64,000 bases of DNA from Halomonas sp. A11-A (GCF_003182195.1 NZ_QGTM01000011.1:22207-86206); one strand, 5' to 3'. Shown: positions 19,097 through 29,354, counted from the first letter of the stretch. Translations and numbers: made by a program. The notes: generated from the sequence alone by a model not told the origin.

Positions 19097-19788
19097 GCCA
19101 GGGCGTGCACCTGCCGCTGCCGGCGGGGGAGGCCGACCCGCCGCGCGCGCCGCGCATCGCCATGCTCGGCGGCACCTTCGACCCGGTGCACCTGGGCCAC
19201 CTGCGCAGCGCCGTGGAGCTGCGCGAGGCGCTGGCCCTGGACCGGGTCCACATGGTGCCGGCCAGCGTGCCGCCCCTGCGCGGCGAGCCTCGGGTCTCCC
19301 CGGAGCAGCGCCTCGCGCTGCTGCGCCTGGGGATCGGCGACACCCCGGGGCTGATCGCCGACCCCCGGGAGCTGCACCGGGCGGGTCCCTCCTTCAGCGC
19401 CGACACCCTGGCCTCGCTGCGCGAGGAGGTCGGCCCCGGGGCGCGCCTGGTGATGGCGCTGGGCCATGACGCCTTTCTGCGCCTGGCCGACTGGCACGAG
19501 CCCGAGCGGCTATTTGCCCTGGCCCACCTGGTGGTGATCGACCGCCCCGACTTCGAGGCGCCGCTGCCGGCGGCCCTGGACGCGCTGATCGCCGGCCGCG
19601 AGGTGGCCGGCGTGGAGGCGCTGATGGCGAGCCCCGCCGGCAGCCTGCTGCGCCTCAGCCTCCCCTCGCGCATGGCGATCTCGGCCACCGAGGTGCGCCG
19701 CCGCCTGGCCCAGGGCAGAAGCGTGCGCTACCTGCTGCCCGAGGCGGTGGAGCGCCACCTGCTCGAGCATGGCCTCTACCGCAGCTGA
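19093..19788 (+). CDS. nadD: Nicotinate-nucleotide adenylyltransferase
   Basis: NadD converts nicotinate mononucleotide to its dinucleotide in NAD synthesis. The GTG at 19093 overlaps the proA stop and gives 231 residues. It has the nucleotidyltransferase motif [19 protein letters not shown] near residue 20 and [17 protein letters not shown] near the end, with [10 protein letters not shown] between. An internal ATG at MLGGTFD is less likely because the preceding beta strand (PRIA) would be lost. Confidence 0.96.
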   Translation: MSQGVHLPLPAGEADPPRAPRIAMLGGTFDPVHLGHLRSAVELREALALDRVHMVPASVPPLRGEPRVSPEQRLALLRLGIGDTPGLIADPRELHRAGPSFSADTLASLREEVGPGARLVMALGHDAFLRLADWHEPERLFALAHLVVIDRPDFEAPLPAALDALIAGREVAGVEALMASPAGSLLRLSLPSRMAISATEVRRRLAQGRSVRYLLPEAVERHLLEHGLYRS

Positions 19789-19927
19789 CTTCCTGAAGCA
19801 CTCCGCTGAGGAGTGCCGGGGGCAGGCCGAGCCGTGTGGTGATGGCAGAAAGGCCGGGAACGGGCGCTGCCAGCGGGCGGTCAACCCGGTACAATGGCCG
19901 ATCAACGACATTCAGACAGAAGACCCT

Positions 19928-20293
19928 ATGCAAACTGACGCACTCAAGACTCTGGTGATCGACGCGCTGGAGGACCTCAAGGCCAAGGACATCGCCCTGC
20001 TGGATGTCTCGCACCTGACCAGCGTGACCGACCTGATGGTCATCGCCAGCGGCACCTCCACCCGTCACGTGGCGGCCCTGGCCGGCAACGTGGTCCAGAA
20101 GGCCAAGGAGGCCGGCCTCCAGCCGCTGGGCGTCGAGGGCGAGAACGGCGCCGACTGGGTGCTGGTCGACCTGGGTGACGTGGTGGTGCACGTGATGCTG
20201 CCGGAAACTCGCCAGCTCTACGACCTCGAGCGCCTGTGGGCCGACCTGCACAGCGACGCCGAGCGCAGCGAGGGCGAGGCCTCCGGGGCATGA
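19928..20293 (+). CDS. rsfS: Ribosome silencing factor RsfS
   Basis: RsfS binds ribosomal protein L14 and blocks subunit joining when nutrients are short. The 121-residue protein carries the family stretch [55 protein letters not shown] and [10 protein letters not shown]. The 139-base gap after nadD holds a 7-bp hairpin at 19798-19816 and a TACAAT that could be a -10. The stop overlaps the rlmH start (ATGA). Confidence 0.97.
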   Translation: MQTDALKTLVIDALEDLKAKDIALLDVSHLTSVTDLMVIASGTSTRHVAALAGNVVQKAKEAGLQPLGVEGENGADWVLVDLGDVVVHVMLPETRQLYDLERLWADLHSDAERSEGEASGA

Positions 20294-20757
20294 GGGTCCG
20301 CCTGCTGGCGGTGGGCACCCGCATGCCCGCCTGGGTCACGGAGGGGGTCGAGGAGTACCGCAAGCGACTCCCCCGGGACTTCGCCCTCGAGGTGGAGGAG
20401 ATCGCCCCCGGCCAGCGCGGCAAGAATGCCGACATTCCCCGTGCCATCGCCCAGGAGGCCGAACGCATCCGGGCCCGCCTGCGCGGTGACGAGCATGTCG
20501 TGGCCCTGGAGGTGGGGGGCAAGCCGTGGAGCACCGAGCAGCTCGCCACCCACGCCGAGGCCTGGCGCCTCGACGGGCGCGACGTGGCGCTGCTGGTGGG
20601 CGGCCCCGACGGACTCGAGCCGGGGCTCTCCGCCGCCGCCGATCAGCGCTGGTCGCTGTCGCCGCTGACCCTGCCTCACCCGCTGGTACGGATCCTGCTC
20701 GCCGAGCAGCTTTACCGTGCCTGGACCCTGATGGTGGGTCACCCCTACCACCGCTGA
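20290..20757 (+). CDS. rlmH: 23S rRNA pseudouridine-1915 N3-methyltransferase
   Basis: RlmH is a small SPOUT methyltransferase acting on assembled ribosomes. It is 155 residues, exactly the family length, with [16 protein letters not shown], the knotted SAM site [11 protein letters not shown] and the C-terminal [18 protein letters not shown] followed by HPYHR. It is translationally coupled to rsfS. Confidence 0.97.
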   Translation: MRVRLLAVGTRMPAWVTEGVEEYRKRLPRDFALEVEEIAPGQRGKNADIPRAIAQEAERIRARLRGDEHVVALEVGGKPWSTEQLATHAEAWRLDGRDVALLVGGPDGLEPGLSAAADQRWSLSPLTLPHPLVRILLAEQLYRAWTLMVGHPYHR

Positions 20758-20784
20758 CCGAGCCACCGCCTGGCCGAGAGTGCG

Positions 20785-22692
20785 ATGCGCAAGAATCGCG
20801 ACAACCTCAAGAGCCCCGAGCAGGAGCTGCGCATCTTCCGGGTGCGTGCGCTGCTCGCCGCCGTGCTGGTGTTCGCCATGACCGGCCTGCTGATGGGGCG
20901 GCTGGCCTACCTGCAGGTGGTCCAGCACGAGCTCTACAGCACCCGCTCCGAGAAGAACCGCGTGCGGGTGGAGCCGCTTCCCCCCACCCGCGGCTTGATC
21001 TACGACCGTAACGGGGTGCTGCTGGCCGAGAACCGGCCCACCTACAACCTCACCCTGGTGCGTGAACGGGTCGATGACCTGGACGCGACCCTGGCGCTGC
21101 TGGTGGAGCTGCTCGAGCTCTCCGACGAGGAGGCCGAGGCGTTCCGGCTGCGCTCCCGCCAGCGCCAGCGGCCCTTCCAGCCGGCGCTGCTGATGAGCGA
21201 TCTCGATGAACAGCAGATCGCCCGGGTGTCGGTCAACCGCCACCTGCTGCCCGGCGTCGAGGTGGAGGCGCAGCTGCTGCGCTACTACCCGGATGCCGAG
21301 GTGATGGCCCACGCCCTGGGCTATGTGGGCCGCATCAACGCCGAGGAGATGGCGACCCTGGATACTGGTCGCTACGCCGGCACCTACTTCATCGGCAAGA
21401 CCGGCGTCGAGCGCTTTTACGAGGACGAGCTGCACGGCCAGGCGGGGCTGCGCAAGGTGGAGACCAATGCCCGCGGACGGGTGTTGCGCGAACTGGGGCG
21501 TACCGACCCGGTGCCGGGCCAGCACCTGACCCTGACCCTCGACAAGAAGATGCAGAAGCTGGCCTATGAGCTGCTCGACGGGCGCCGCGGCTCCATCGTC
21601 GCCATCGCACCGAAGACCGGCGAGATCCTGGCGATGGTCTCGGCGCCGGGGTTCGACAGCAACCAGTTCGTCACAGGCATCGACGTCGCCTCCTATCGGG
21701 CGCTGCAGGAGAACCTCGACCTGCCGCTCTACAACCGGGCCATCCGCGGCCATTATCCGCCGGGCTCCACCATCAAGCCCTTCCTGGCCCTGGCCGGGCT
21801 GGCCGAGGGGATCATCACGCCGGATCGGGCGATCCATGACCCCGGCTTCTACCAGCTGCCCAACGACTCCCGCCGCTACCGCAACTGGCTGCGCTGGGGG
21901 CACGGTTGGGTCGACATGGAGCGCTCCATCGCCGTCTCCAACAACACCTACTACTACTCGCTGGCCCACGATATGGGCATCGACCGGCTCCATGACAACA
22001 TGAGCGCCTTCGGCTTCGGGCAGCGGGTGGGCCACGACGTGTTCGGCGAGAGCACCGCGCTGATGCCCTCCCGGGACTGGAAGCGCGGGCGCTTCAACCA
22101 GCCCTGGTACCCGGGGGAGACCCTCTCGGTGGGCATCGGCCAGGGCTACTGGCAGGTCACCCCGCTGCAGTTGGCCACCGCCACCGCGGTGCTGGCCAAC
22201 CGCGGCGAGTGGGTCAAGCCGCGCCTGGCAAGCCATATCGGTGACCGGGAGGTGCCGGCCCGGGTCGCCGACACGCCCGCGGACATCGAGATCCCCAACG
22301 ACGCCTGGTGGGATCGGGTCTTCTCCGGCATGGAGAAGGTGCTCACCGGTCACGAGGGCACGGCGCGGCGCACCGGGGTCGGGCTCGAGTACCGCATGGC
22401 CGGCAAGTCCGGCACCGCCCAGGTCTTCTCGCTGGGCCAGGACCAGCGCTACAACGCCGAGGAGCTGGCCGAGCGGCTGCGCGACCACGCCCTGTTCATG
22501 GCCTTCGCACCCACCGAGGACCCCCAGATCGCGGTGTCGGTAATCGTCGAGAACGCCGGGGGCGGCAGCACCCACGCCGCCCACCTTGCCCGGGCCATGA
22601 CCGATGCCTGGCTGCTCAGGGATCGCGAGCTCGACGTGGAGGAGCTGCGCGAGGCGATCGAGGAAGACGATGGCCGAATCGCGGGGAACTGA
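20785..22692 (+). CDS. mrdA: Penicillin-binding protein 2, elongasome transpeptidase
   Basis: This 635-residue class B PBP cross-links peptidoglycan for rod elongation. One membrane anchor (about 20-42) is followed by the dimerisation domain (PPTRGLIYDRNGVLLAENRP) and the transpeptidase domain with Ser328 in PPGSTIKPF, SNN in VSNNTYYYSLA and KSG in MAGKSGTAQVFS. It precedes rodA by 3 bases, so enzyme and glycosyltransferase partner are made together. Confidence 0.97.
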   Translation: MRKNRDNLKSPEQELRIFRVRALLAAVLVFAMTGLLMGRLAYLQVVQHELYSTRSEKNRVRVEPLPPTRGLIYDRNGVLLAENRPTYNLTLVRERVDDLDATLALLVELLELSDEEAEAFRLRSRQRQRPFQPALLMSDLDEQQIARVSVNRHLLPGVEVEAQLLRYYPDAEVMAHALGYVGRINAEEMATLDTGRYAGTYFIGKTGVERFYEDELHGQAGLRKVETNARGRVLRELGRTDPVPGQHLTLTLDKKMQKLAYELLDGRRGSIVAIAPKTGEILAMVSAPGFDSNQFVTGIDVASYRALQENLDLPLYNRAIRGHYPPGSTIKPFLALAGLAEGIITPDRAIHDPGFYQLPNDSRRYRNWLRWGHGWVDMERSIAVSNNTYYYSLAHDMGIDRLHDNMSAFGFGQRVGHDVFGESTALMPSRDWKRGRFNQPWYPGETLSVGIGQGYWQVTPLQLATATAVLANRGEWVKPRLASHIGDREVPARVADTPADIEIPNDAWWDRVFSGMEKVLTGHEGTARRTGVGLEYRMAGKSGTAQVFSLGQDQRYNAEELAERLRDHALFMAFAPTEDPQIAVSVIVENAGGGSTHAAHLARAMTDAWLLRDRELDVEELREAIEEDDGRIAGN

Positions 22693-22695
22693 GTC

Positions 22696-23856
22696 ATGGG
22701 CATGATCGACCTCTCCCGGGTGCTGCGTCCCTACCCGGTGCGGGCGCCGGCCAGCGGGATCTCCCGGCGCCGCAGCCTGTGGGAGCGGCTCCACCTGGAC
22801 CCCTGGCTGCTGGGCATGCTGCTGGTGCTGATGGCGGCGGGCCTGGTGGTGCTCTACAGCGCCAGCGGCCAGCGCCTCGACGCGGTGATCGCCCAGGGCC
22901 TGCGCTTCGGGGTGGCCCTGGTGGTGATGTTCGCCATCGCCCAGCTCACCCCGGCCACCCTGCTGCGCTGGGCGCTGCCGGTCTATCTGCTGGGGGTGCT
23001 GCTGCTGGTGGCGGTGGAGCTCGTCGGTGACGTCGGCATGGGGGCCCAGCGCTGGCTGGTGATCCCCGGCGTCATCCGCTTCCAGCCTTCGGAGATGATG
23101 AAGCTGGCGGTGCCGCTGATGGTGGCCGCCTACCTGAGCCGCCAGGAGCTTCCCCCGCGGCTGCGCGACATCGCGGTGTGCGGCGTGCTGATCGCCGTGC
23201 CGGTCGTGCTGATCGCCAAGCAGCCCGACCTCGGCACCTCGCTGCTGGTGACCTCGGCGGCGGTCTTCGTGGTGCTGCTGGCCGGGCTCTCCTGGCGTTT
23301 CATCGCTGCCCTGACGGTGATCGCCGCGGCGGCGCTGCCGCTGCTGTGGATGAACCTGCACAACTACCAGCGTCAGCGGGTGCTGACCTTCCTTGATCCC
23401 AACAGCGACCCCCTGGGGTCGGGCTGGAACATCATCCAGTCCACCACCGCCATCGGCAGCGGCGGGGTATTCGGTAAGGGCTGGCTGCAGGGCACCCAGT
23501 CCCAGCTGGAGTTCCTGCCTGAGCGCCATACCGACTTCATCGTCGCCGTGCTCGGCGAGGAATTCGGCCTGGTGGGCATCGTCGCCATCCTGCTGCTCTA
23601 CCTACTGATCATCAGCCGTGGCCTGTGGCTCGCCGCCGGCGCTCAGGACACCTTCGGGCGTCTGGTCGCGGGCAGCATCACCCTTACCTTTTTCATCTAC
23701 GTCTTCGTCAACGTGGGCATGGTCAGCGGCATCCTGCCGGTGGTCGGCGTGCCCCTGCCGCTGGTCAGCTACGGCGGAACCTCCAGCGTGACCTTGATGG
23801 CGGGTTTCGGTATTCTCATGGCCATTCACGCGCACCGCCGCTTGCTTCCGCGCTAG
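22696..23856 (+). CDS. mrdB: RodA, SEDS peptidoglycan glycosyltransferase
   Basis: RodA polymerises lipid II for rod elongation with PBP2. The 386 residues contain about ten transmembrane helices and SEDS motifs: RWLVIPGVIRFQPSEMMKLAVPL, KQPDLGTSLLV, STTAIGSGGVFGKGWLQGTQ, PERHTDFIVAVLGEEFGL and PLPLVSYGGTSSVTLM. The ATG at 22696 or the next at 22702 could be used. Confidence 0.97.
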   Translation: MGMIDLSRVLRPYPVRAPASGISRRRSLWERLHLDPWLLGMLLVLMAAGLVVLYSASGQRLDAVIAQGLRFGVALVVMFAIAQLTPATLLRWALPVYLLGVLLLVAVELVGDVGMGAQRWLVIPGVIRFQPSEMMKLAVPLMVAAYLSRQELPPRLRDIAVCGVLIAVPVVLIAKQPDLGTSLLVTSAAVFVVLLAGLSWRFIAALTVIAAAALPLLWMNLHNYQRQRVLTFLDPNSDPLGSGWNIIQSTTAIGSGGVFGKGWLQGTQSQLEFLPERHTDFIVAVLGEEFGLVGIVAILLLYLLIISRGLWLAAGAQDTFGRLVAGSITLTFFIYVFVNVGMVSGILPVVGVPLPLVSYGGTSSVTLMAGFGILMAIHAHRRLLPR

Positions 23857-23899
23857 TGCCGCTGCGGGTATCCGGCTGCCGAATCAGAGAGAGAGCTGC

Positions 23900-24958
23900 A
23901 TGTTACGGATTCGAAACCATGGCGTGAGGGCGCTGGCCGCGATGGTTGCCCTGGGCGTGTCGATGAGCCCTCTGGCGGCGGATTTCGACCCGCGCAGCCA
24001 CACCGAGACGCGTCAGCTGGTCGAGGAGCTGGCCGCCAAGGGCATAGAGCGCGACTGGCTCGAGGCCGCCATGGCCTCCGCCGACTTCCAGCAGGGCGTG
24101 CTGGACGCCATGGCCGGTGCCGCCGAGCGTCGCCTGCGCTGGGACGAGTACCGCGAGATCTTCCTGCAGCCCGAGCGCATCCACCGCGGCGTCACCTTTC
24201 TCGAGGTGCATCGCGATGCCTTCGAGCGCGCCGAGGCCGAGTATGGCGTGCCTGCCGAGGTGATCGCCGCCATCATCGGCGTCGAGACCAGCTACGGCCG
24301 CTTCACCGGCCGCCACCGGGTGATCGACTCCCTGGCCACCCTGGCCTTCCACCACCCGACCCGGGGCGGCTTCTTCCGCGGCGAGCTGGCCGCCTTCCTC
24401 GAGATCACCCACGAGCAGGGCGTCGACCCCGGCGAGCTCACCGGCTCCTACGCCGGCGCCATGGGCTACCCGCAATTCATCCCGACCAGCTACCGCGCCT
24501 ATGCGGTGGACTTCGACGGCGATGGCATCCGCGATCTCTGGACCAACCCGGTGGATGCCATCGGCAGCGTGGGCAACTACTTTGCCGAGCATGGCTGGCG
24601 AGCCGGCGAGGCGATCTATCACGATGCCGAGGGGCCCGCGACCCCGCCGGAGGCGATCGATTTCAACCGCGCCGCGCGCCCGCCAGCCGTGGCGGCGAGC
24701 GACGTCGCCGAGGCCGGGATCAGGGTGCCCGATGCCATCGACGCCGACCGTCCGCTGCTGCCGGTCTCTCTGGAGGATGGCGAGGACAATTGGCGCTACG
24801 TGCTCGGCGACCACAACTTCTACGTGATCACCCGCTACAACCACAGCCATCTCTATGCCATGGCGGTCACCGAGCTGGCCGAGGCCATCGAGGCGGCGCG
24901 GGCGCTGGATGCCCACTGGCTGCAGGCGGTGCAGGCCAACGGGGAGGGGCGGCCATGA
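23900..24958 (+). CDS. mltB: Lytic murein transglycosylase B
   Basis: MltB cleaves glycan strands in the periplasm. The 352-residue product starts with a signal peptide cleaved near SPLAADF and has no lipobox, so it looks soluble rather than lipidated. The catalytic Glu129 is in IIGVETSYGRFTGRHRVIDS, followed by GSYAGAMGYPQFIPTSYRAYAVD and an EF-hand-like DFDGDGIRDLW. It overlaps rlpA by ATGA. Confidence 0.96.
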   Translation: MLRIRNHGVRALAAMVALGVSMSPLAADFDPRSHTETRQLVEELAAKGIERDWLEAAMASADFQQGVLDAMAGAAERRLRWDEYREIFLQPERIHRGVTFLEVHRDAFERAEAEYGVPAEVIAAIIGVETSYGRFTGRHRVIDSLATLAFHHPTRGGFFRGELAAFLEITHEQGVDPGELTGSYAGAMGYPQFIPTSYRAYAVDFDGDGIRDLWTNPVDAIGSVGNYFAEHGWRAGEAIYHDAEGPATPPEAIDFNRAARPPAVAASDVAEAGIRVPDAIDADRPLLPVSLEDGEDNWRYVLGDHNFYVITRYNHSHLYAMAVTELAEAIEAARALDAHWLQAVQANGEGRP

Positions 24959-25953
24959 GCGCGCGGCTGGGGTGGCTGGCGGCGGTCGCAGCATCCGTGC
25001 TGCTGGCAGGCTGCGCCGGCAGCGGGGGCCAGGCCCCATCGAGCTCCTCGGAGATGCGCTCGGCGGCGCCGTCCGCTGCGCCGACCAGCGGGGGGCGCTA
25101 CGCCATGTCTGGGGACGCCTATCCGATGGATCCCCCCGACGTCAGCCAGATTCCCGATGCGGTGCCGCGGCTCGAGCCGCTGTCCCGGGGCGGCAACCGG
25201 CCGACCTACGAGGTGTGGGGCAAGACCTACCAGGTGCTGCCCGATGCCCGCGGCTACGCTCGCCAGGGCACGGCCTCCTGGTACGGCGAGAAGTTTCACG
25301 GCTACGCCACCTCCAACGGCGAAATCTACGACATGTACAAGATGACCGCCGCCCACCGCTCGCTGCCGCTGCCCAGCTTCGTGCGCGTCACCAGCCTGGA
25401 CAACGGCCGCTCGGTAATCGTGCGGGTCAACGACCGGGGGCCCTTCCATAACGACCGCGAGATCGACCTCTCCTATGCCGCCGCCGCGCGGCTGGGCATC
25501 CTGGAGCGCGGCACCGGGCGCGTGAAGGTGGAGGCAATCGACGTGGAGCAGTGGCTCGCCGAGAATGGCGGGGGCGGCTCCCGCAGTGCGACCGCCGCGG
25601 TCGCCCCGCCGGCCCGGCAGGCGGCGAGTCAGGTGGCCTTGGCCCCTGCGCCGCAGACCACTCCCGTGGCGTCGGCCGCCGCGCCCGCCAACGGCGCTGC
25701 CGCGTCCGGCAGCCCCGCGGATGGCCGCCCCATCTACCTCCAGATCGCCGCCCTGGGCTCCGCCGAGAGCGCCCAGGCGCTGCAGGCCAGGCTCCAGGCC
25801 GAGCTCTCCCGCCCGGTGCGGGTGGCCACCTCGACCGGCGTGCACCGGGTGCAGGTCGGCCCGCTGGCCAGCGCCGATCAGGTGGAGCCCGTGCGCGGCG
25901 AGCTTCGTCGCGCCGGGTTCGAGCAGAGCTTTGTCGTCAACGGCGCCGAGTGA
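24955..25953 (+). CDS. rlpA: RlpA, septal lipoprotein lytic transglycosylase
   Basis: RlpA digests naked glycan at the septum. The 332-residue protein has a lipobox (VLLAGC, Cys20), a double-psi beta-barrel domain at about 95-195 (GTASWYGEKFHGYATSNGE, TAAHRSLPLPSFVRV, VRVNDRGPFHNDREIDLS) with the expected His and Asp, a low-complexity Ala/Pro linker and a C-terminal SPOR domain at about 260-330 (YLQIAALGSAESAQAL) for septal targeting. It is coupled to mltB. Confidence 0.95.
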   Translation: MSARLGWLAAVAASVLLAGCAGSGGQAPSSSSEMRSAAPSAAPTSGGRYAMSGDAYPMDPPDVSQIPDAVPRLEPLSRGGNRPTYEVWGKTYQVLPDARGYARQGTASWYGEKFHGYATSNGEIYDMYKMTAAHRSLPLPSFVRVTSLDNGRSVIVRVNDRGPFHNDREIDLSYAAAARLGILERGTGRVKVEAIDVEQWLAENGGGGSRSATAAVAPPARQAASQVALAPAPQTTPVASAAAPANGAAASGSPADGRPIYLQIAALGSAESAQALQARLQAELSRPVRVATSTGVHRVQVGPLASADQVEPVRGELRRAGFEQSFVVNGAE

Positions 25954-26000
25954 GCGGCGCTGGGTCCCTTTCCCCTGAGCGTTCCATGAGAGCTGTCCCC

Positions 26001-27215
26001 ATGAGAGAGTTGTTCTTCCTTCGCCGCCTGAGGCTGATCCCGGCGCTGCTGGCCTGCCTGCTGATGGTATCGACGCTGGCTTCGGCCCAGAGTGTGCCGG
26101 TCCCCCAGCCCCAGCCGCAGATCATGATTCCCTCGCCGCCCCAGCTGGCCGCCAACTCCTGGTTCCTGATGGATGCCGACAGCGGCCGGGTGCTGGTGGA
26201 GCACAACGCCGACGAGCGCCTGCCGCCGGCGAGCCTGACCAAGCTGATGACCGCCTACCTGGTGGAGCGCGAGCTGGACCGCGGCAACATCGCCATGGAC
26301 GACATGGTGCGGGTGAGCGAGAACGCCTGGCGCACCGGGGGTTCCAAGATGTTTATCGAGGTCGACACCCAGGTGTCGATCCGCGACCTGCTCTACGGGA
26401 TCATCATCGCCTCCGGCAACGATGCCAGCGTGGCGGTCGCCGAGCACCTGGCCGGGGGCGAGGCGCCCTTCGCTGACCTGATGAACCAGCACGCCACCCG
26501 CCTGGGGCTGCACAATACCAACTTCGCCAACGCCACCGGGCTGCCGCACCCCGAGCAGTACTCCTCGGCTCGTGACATGGCGCTGCTCTCCCAGTACATC
26601 ATCAACGACTACCCCCAGCACTATGCGATGTACGCCGAGAAGTACTTCACCTACAACGATATCCGCCAGCCCAACCGCAACCGGCTGCTGTGGCGCGACC
26701 CCACGGTGGATGGCCTGAAGACTGGCTGGACCACCGAGGCGGGCTATGGCCTGGTGGCCTCCGCCAAACGTGACGGCATGCGCCTGATCTCCGTGGTGAT
26801 GGGCACCACCTCCGAGGAGTCGCGCGCCCAGGAGACCCAGAAGCTGCTGAGCTACGGCTTCCGCTACTTCGAGACCCTCAAGCTGTACGACGCCGGCTCG
26901 GTGCTCAACACCCCGCGGGTGTGGGGCGGCGAGAGCAACCAGCTGCCGGTGGGCGTCGACCGCGACGTGATGATGACGGTGCCGCGGGCCCGCAACCAGG
27001 AGCTGACCGCGCGCCTGGATATCCAGGGCGATCTGGCCGCTCCCATCGAGGCAGGCCAGCGCGTCGGCACCCTCGAGGTGCGCCTGGGCGAGGAGGTGGT
27101 CGGCGAGCAGCCCCTGGTGGCACTCGAGTCGGTGGAGGAGGGCGGCTTCGTCAAGAAGCTGCTCGACCAGGTGCGGCGCTTCTTCTCCAACCTGGTCGGC
27201 GGCTGGTTCGGCTAG
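26001..27215 (+). CDS. dacA: D-alanyl-D-alanine carboxypeptidase (PBP5/6 family)
   Basis: This enzyme trims the terminal D-Ala from peptidoglycan stems. The 404 residues include a signal peptide ending near STLASAQS, the serine motif PASLTKLMTAYLV, ASGNDASVAVAEHLAGGE, VDGLKTGWTTEAGYGLVASA, a beta-rich second domain, and a C-terminal amphipathic membrane anchor (KKLLDQVRRFFSNLVGGWFG). An in-frame ATG at 25986 would add five residues; neither start has a clear ribosome-binding site. Confidence 0.96.
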   Translation: MRELFFLRRLRLIPALLACLLMVSTLASAQSVPVPQPQPQIMIPSPPQLAANSWFLMDADSGRVLVEHNADERLPPASLTKLMTAYLVERELDRGNIAMDDMVRVSENAWRTGGSKMFIEVDTQVSIRDLLYGIIIASGNDASVAVAEHLAGGEAPFADLMNQHATRLGLHNTNFANATGLPHPEQYSSARDMALLSQYIINDYPQHYAMYAEKYFTYNDIRQPNRNRLLWRDPTVDGLKTGWTTEAGYGLVASAKRDGMRLISVVMGTTSEESRAQETQKLLSYGFRYFETLKLYDAGSVLNTPRVWGGESNQLPVGVDRDVMMTVPRARNQELTARLDIQGDLAAPIEAGQRVGTLEVRLGEEVVGEQPLVALESVEEGGFVKKLLDQVRRFFSNLVGGWFG

Positions 27216-27284
27216 GCCCTCGAGTGGTCTCTCTCCGGCGGGTTGCGTAAAATGACGCCATACACGTAACCCGCTGGACTTCCC

Positions 27285-27596
27285 ATGAACGACAACTCCC
27301 TGCGCGATCTGCGCCAGCCGAGCCGCCCGGCCTCCGGCAAGCCGCCCACGATCACCTTTCCCTGCCGCTACAGCCTCAAGGTGGTGGGTGATGCCGCCGA
27401 AGACTTCGCCGCCATGGTCTGCCAGGTGGTGAGCCGCCACGACCCGGAGTTCGATGCGACCCGCCTGGAAGTGGTGGATAGCCGCAACGGCCGCTTCCAA
27501 TCGGTGCGCCTGACCATCCGCGCCACCGGTGAGCCCCAGCTGCAGGCGCTGTTCGTGGAGCTCAAGGCCACCGGCCGCGTGCACATGGTGGTGTGA
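27285..27596 (+). CDS. ybeD: YbeD-like DUF493 protein
   Basis: A 103-residue protein of the ACT-like DUF493/YbeD family: [28 protein letters not shown] and [15 protein letters not shown] are typical, and it ends VHMVV. The family is almost always next to lipB, and may be a small regulatory ligand-binding protein; no activity is established. It meets lipB at TGATG. Confidence 0.93.
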   Translation: MNDNSLRDLRQPSRPASGKPPTITFPCRYSLKVVGDAAEDFAAMVCQVVSRHDPEFDATRLEVVDSRNGRFQSVRLTIRATGEPQLQALFVELKATGRVHMVV

Positions 27597-28312
27597 TGGC
27601 CACCCCTCCCTCCGAGTTGGCCTCGGCGCCTCAGGCGCTGCCACCCATCGAGCTGCACCGCCTGGGGCGCCGCCCCTACCTGCCGGTGTGGCAGGCGATG
27701 CGGGAGCTCACCGACACCCGCGACGCCGACACCCCGGATCAGTTCTGGCTGGTGGAGCACGAGCCGGTCTTCACCCAGGGGCAGGCGGGCAAGCCCGAGC
27801 ACCTGCTGATGCCCGGGGATATCCCGGTGGTGCAGACCGATCGCGGCGGCCAGGTGACCTACCATGGCCCCGGCCAGGTGGTGCTCTATCCGCTGATCGA
27901 CGTGCGTCGCTCGCGCCTTGGCGTGCGTGACCTGGTGAGCGGGCTCGAGAACGCCGTGATCGCGCTGCTGGCGGAGTACGGCATCGCGGCCCGGGCGCGC
28001 CCCGATGCGCCGGGCGTCTACGTGACGACGGGCATGGGCGAGGCCAAGATCGCCTCGCTGGGGCTGCGCATCCGGCGCGGCGGCAGCTTCCACGGGGTGG
28101 CGCTCAACGTCGACGGCGACCTCACCCCCTTCCTGCGCATCAACCCCTGCGGCTATGCCGGCATGGCGATGACGCGCCTGGCGGATCTGGTCGCCGAAGA
28201 TGCCGGCGTGGCGACGCCCGGCGTGGCGACGCCCGGCGTGGAGGAGATAGGCGAGCGCCTGGCCCGGTGCCTGGCGCTCGAGCTGGGCAGGGAGCTGATC
28301 AGCCGACGTTGA
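27596..28312 (+). CDS. lipB: Octanoyl-ACP:protein N-octanoyltransferase
   Basis: LipB moves octanoate from ACP to lipoyl domains. The 238-residue product carries [20 protein letters not shown], the lysine in [20 protein letters not shown] and the cysteine in [14 protein letters not shown]. The ATG at 27596 overlaps the DUF493 stop; a GTG 3 bases earlier is possible. Near the C-terminus a 15-base duplication encodes [11 protein letters not shown]. The last 14 bases overlap lipA on the other strand. Confidence 0.96.
   Translation: MATPPSELASAPQALPPIELHRLGRRPYLPVWQAMRELTDTRDADTPDQFWLVEHEPVFTQGQAGKPEHLLMPGDIPVVQTDRGGQVTYHGPGQVVLYPLIDVRRSRLGVRDLVSGLENAVIALLAEYGIAARARPDAPGVYVTTGMGEAKIASLGLRIRRGGSFHGVALNVDGDLTPFLRINPCGYAGMAMTRLADLVAEDAGVATPGVATPGVEEIGERLARCLALELGRELISRR
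28205..28234 (+). repeat. Perfect 15-bp tandem duplication within lipB
   Basis: GGCGTGGCGACGCCC occurs twice in tandem, followed by a partial third unit (GGCGTGG). It keeps frame and adds GVATP to a surface-like linker. Confidence 0.9.
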
Positions 28313-29354
28313 TGGCGTCGATGCGGTCGGGGTCGGGCGCCTGGCCCGGCACCGGGGCCGGCGCGGAGAGGCCCAGGTTGTTCTTCTCGAAGACCCGGTC
28401 GGCGCGGTAGCTGGAGCGCACCAGCGGCCCTGCCGCCACCTCCATGAAGCCCTTCTCCAGGCCGATCTGGCGATAGCGCTCGAACTCCTCGGGGGAGACC
28501 CAGCGCTCCACCGCCAGGTGGTTGCGGGTGGGGCGCAGATACTGACCCAGCGTGACGATATCCACGCCGATCTCGCGCAGGTCGTCGAAGGTGGCCAGGA
28601 TCTCCTCGTCGGTCTCGCCCAGGCCCAGCATCAGGCTGGTCTTGGTGAGTACCGCAGGGTTGTGGCGCTTGGCGTGGGCCAGCACGTCCAGGGTCTTGCG
28701 ATAGCCGGCGCGGGGGTCACGCACCTTGTGGGTCAGGCGCTCGACGGTCTCGACGTTCTGGGCGAACACCTCGAGGCCGGAGTCGACCACCTGCTCGATG
28801 GCCGCGTGGACGCCGTCGAAGTCCGGGGTCAGCGCCTCCACCACCACCTCGGGGGTGTTGGCCTTGATGGCGCGGATGCAGGCCGCATAGTGGGCGGCGC
28901 CGCCGTCGTCGAGGTCGTCGCGGTCCACCGAGGTGAGCACCACGTAGCGCAGCCCCATCAGCTCCACCGACTTGGCGGTGTTGGCCGGCTCCTCGGCGTC
29001 CAGCCAGCCCCCGGGATTGCCGGTATCCACGGCGCAGAAGCGGCAGGCGCGAGTGCAGACCGAGCCCATCAACATGATGGTGGCGGTGCCGTTGCTCCAG
29101 CACTCGCCCATGTTGGGACAGTGGGACTCGGCGCACACGGTGCTCAGACGGTGCTCGCTGACGTTGCGCTTGACGGCCTCGAAGCGTTCGCCGCCGGGAA
29201 TCTGGGCGCGCAGCCACTTGGGCTTGCGCCCCGGGTCGGCGGCCTGCTCTTCCGGCTCTCGGCGCTGCTTGATGCCGTCCTTGATGGCGGCAAAGCCGTG
29301 CTGGGTGCGGAACTTCTCGCCGCTGGGGACGTGTTTCGAGGTCTTGTCGCTCAT
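28299..29354 (-). CDS. lipA: Lipoyl synthase
   Basis: LipA is a radical-SAM enzyme that inserts sulfur into octanoyl chains. The 351 residues hold both clusters: the auxiliary cluster [13 protein letters not shown] and the SAM cluster [13 protein letters not shown], then [20 protein letters not shown] and [13 protein letters not shown]. Unlike the Pseudomonas layout, where lipA follows lipB, here it is inverted and overlaps lipB tail-to-tail by 14 bases. The 199 bases between it and the LysR gene presumably hold its promoter; nothing else is seen there. Confidence 0.97.
   Translation of the reverse strand: MSDKTSKHVPSGEKFRTQHGFAAIKDGIKQRREPEEQAADPGRKPKWLRAQIPGGERFEAVKRNVSEHRLSTVCAESHCPNMGECWSNGTATIMLMGSVCTRACRFCAVDTGNPGGWLDAEEPANTAKSVELMGLRYVVLTSVDRDDLDDGGAAHYAACIRAIKANTPEVVVEALTPDFDGVHAAIEQVVDSGLEVFAQNVETVERLTHKVRDPRAGYRKTLDVLAHAKRHNPAVLTKTSLMLGLGETDEEILATFDDLREIGVDIVTLGQYLRPTRNHLAVERWVSPEEFERYRQIGLEKGFMEVAAGPLVRSSYRADRVFEKNNLGLSAPAPVPGQAPDPDRIDAINVG

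Noticed and set aside
20218..23529. 1103-codon antisense open frame opposite rlmH-mrdA-rodA
   Set aside because: A by-product of high G+C codon bias; His/Gln/Gly-rich, no motif, and fully overlaps three well-supported genes. Similar long antisense frames at 31595-34279, 41045-43927 and 51014-54133 were left out for the same reason.
27236..27274. Stem-loop GCGGGTTGCGT/ACGTAACCCGC before ybeD
   Set aside because: One G-T pair and a 15-base loop just upstream of the start; could be a weak dacA terminator, but there is no T tract and it was not strong enough to list.
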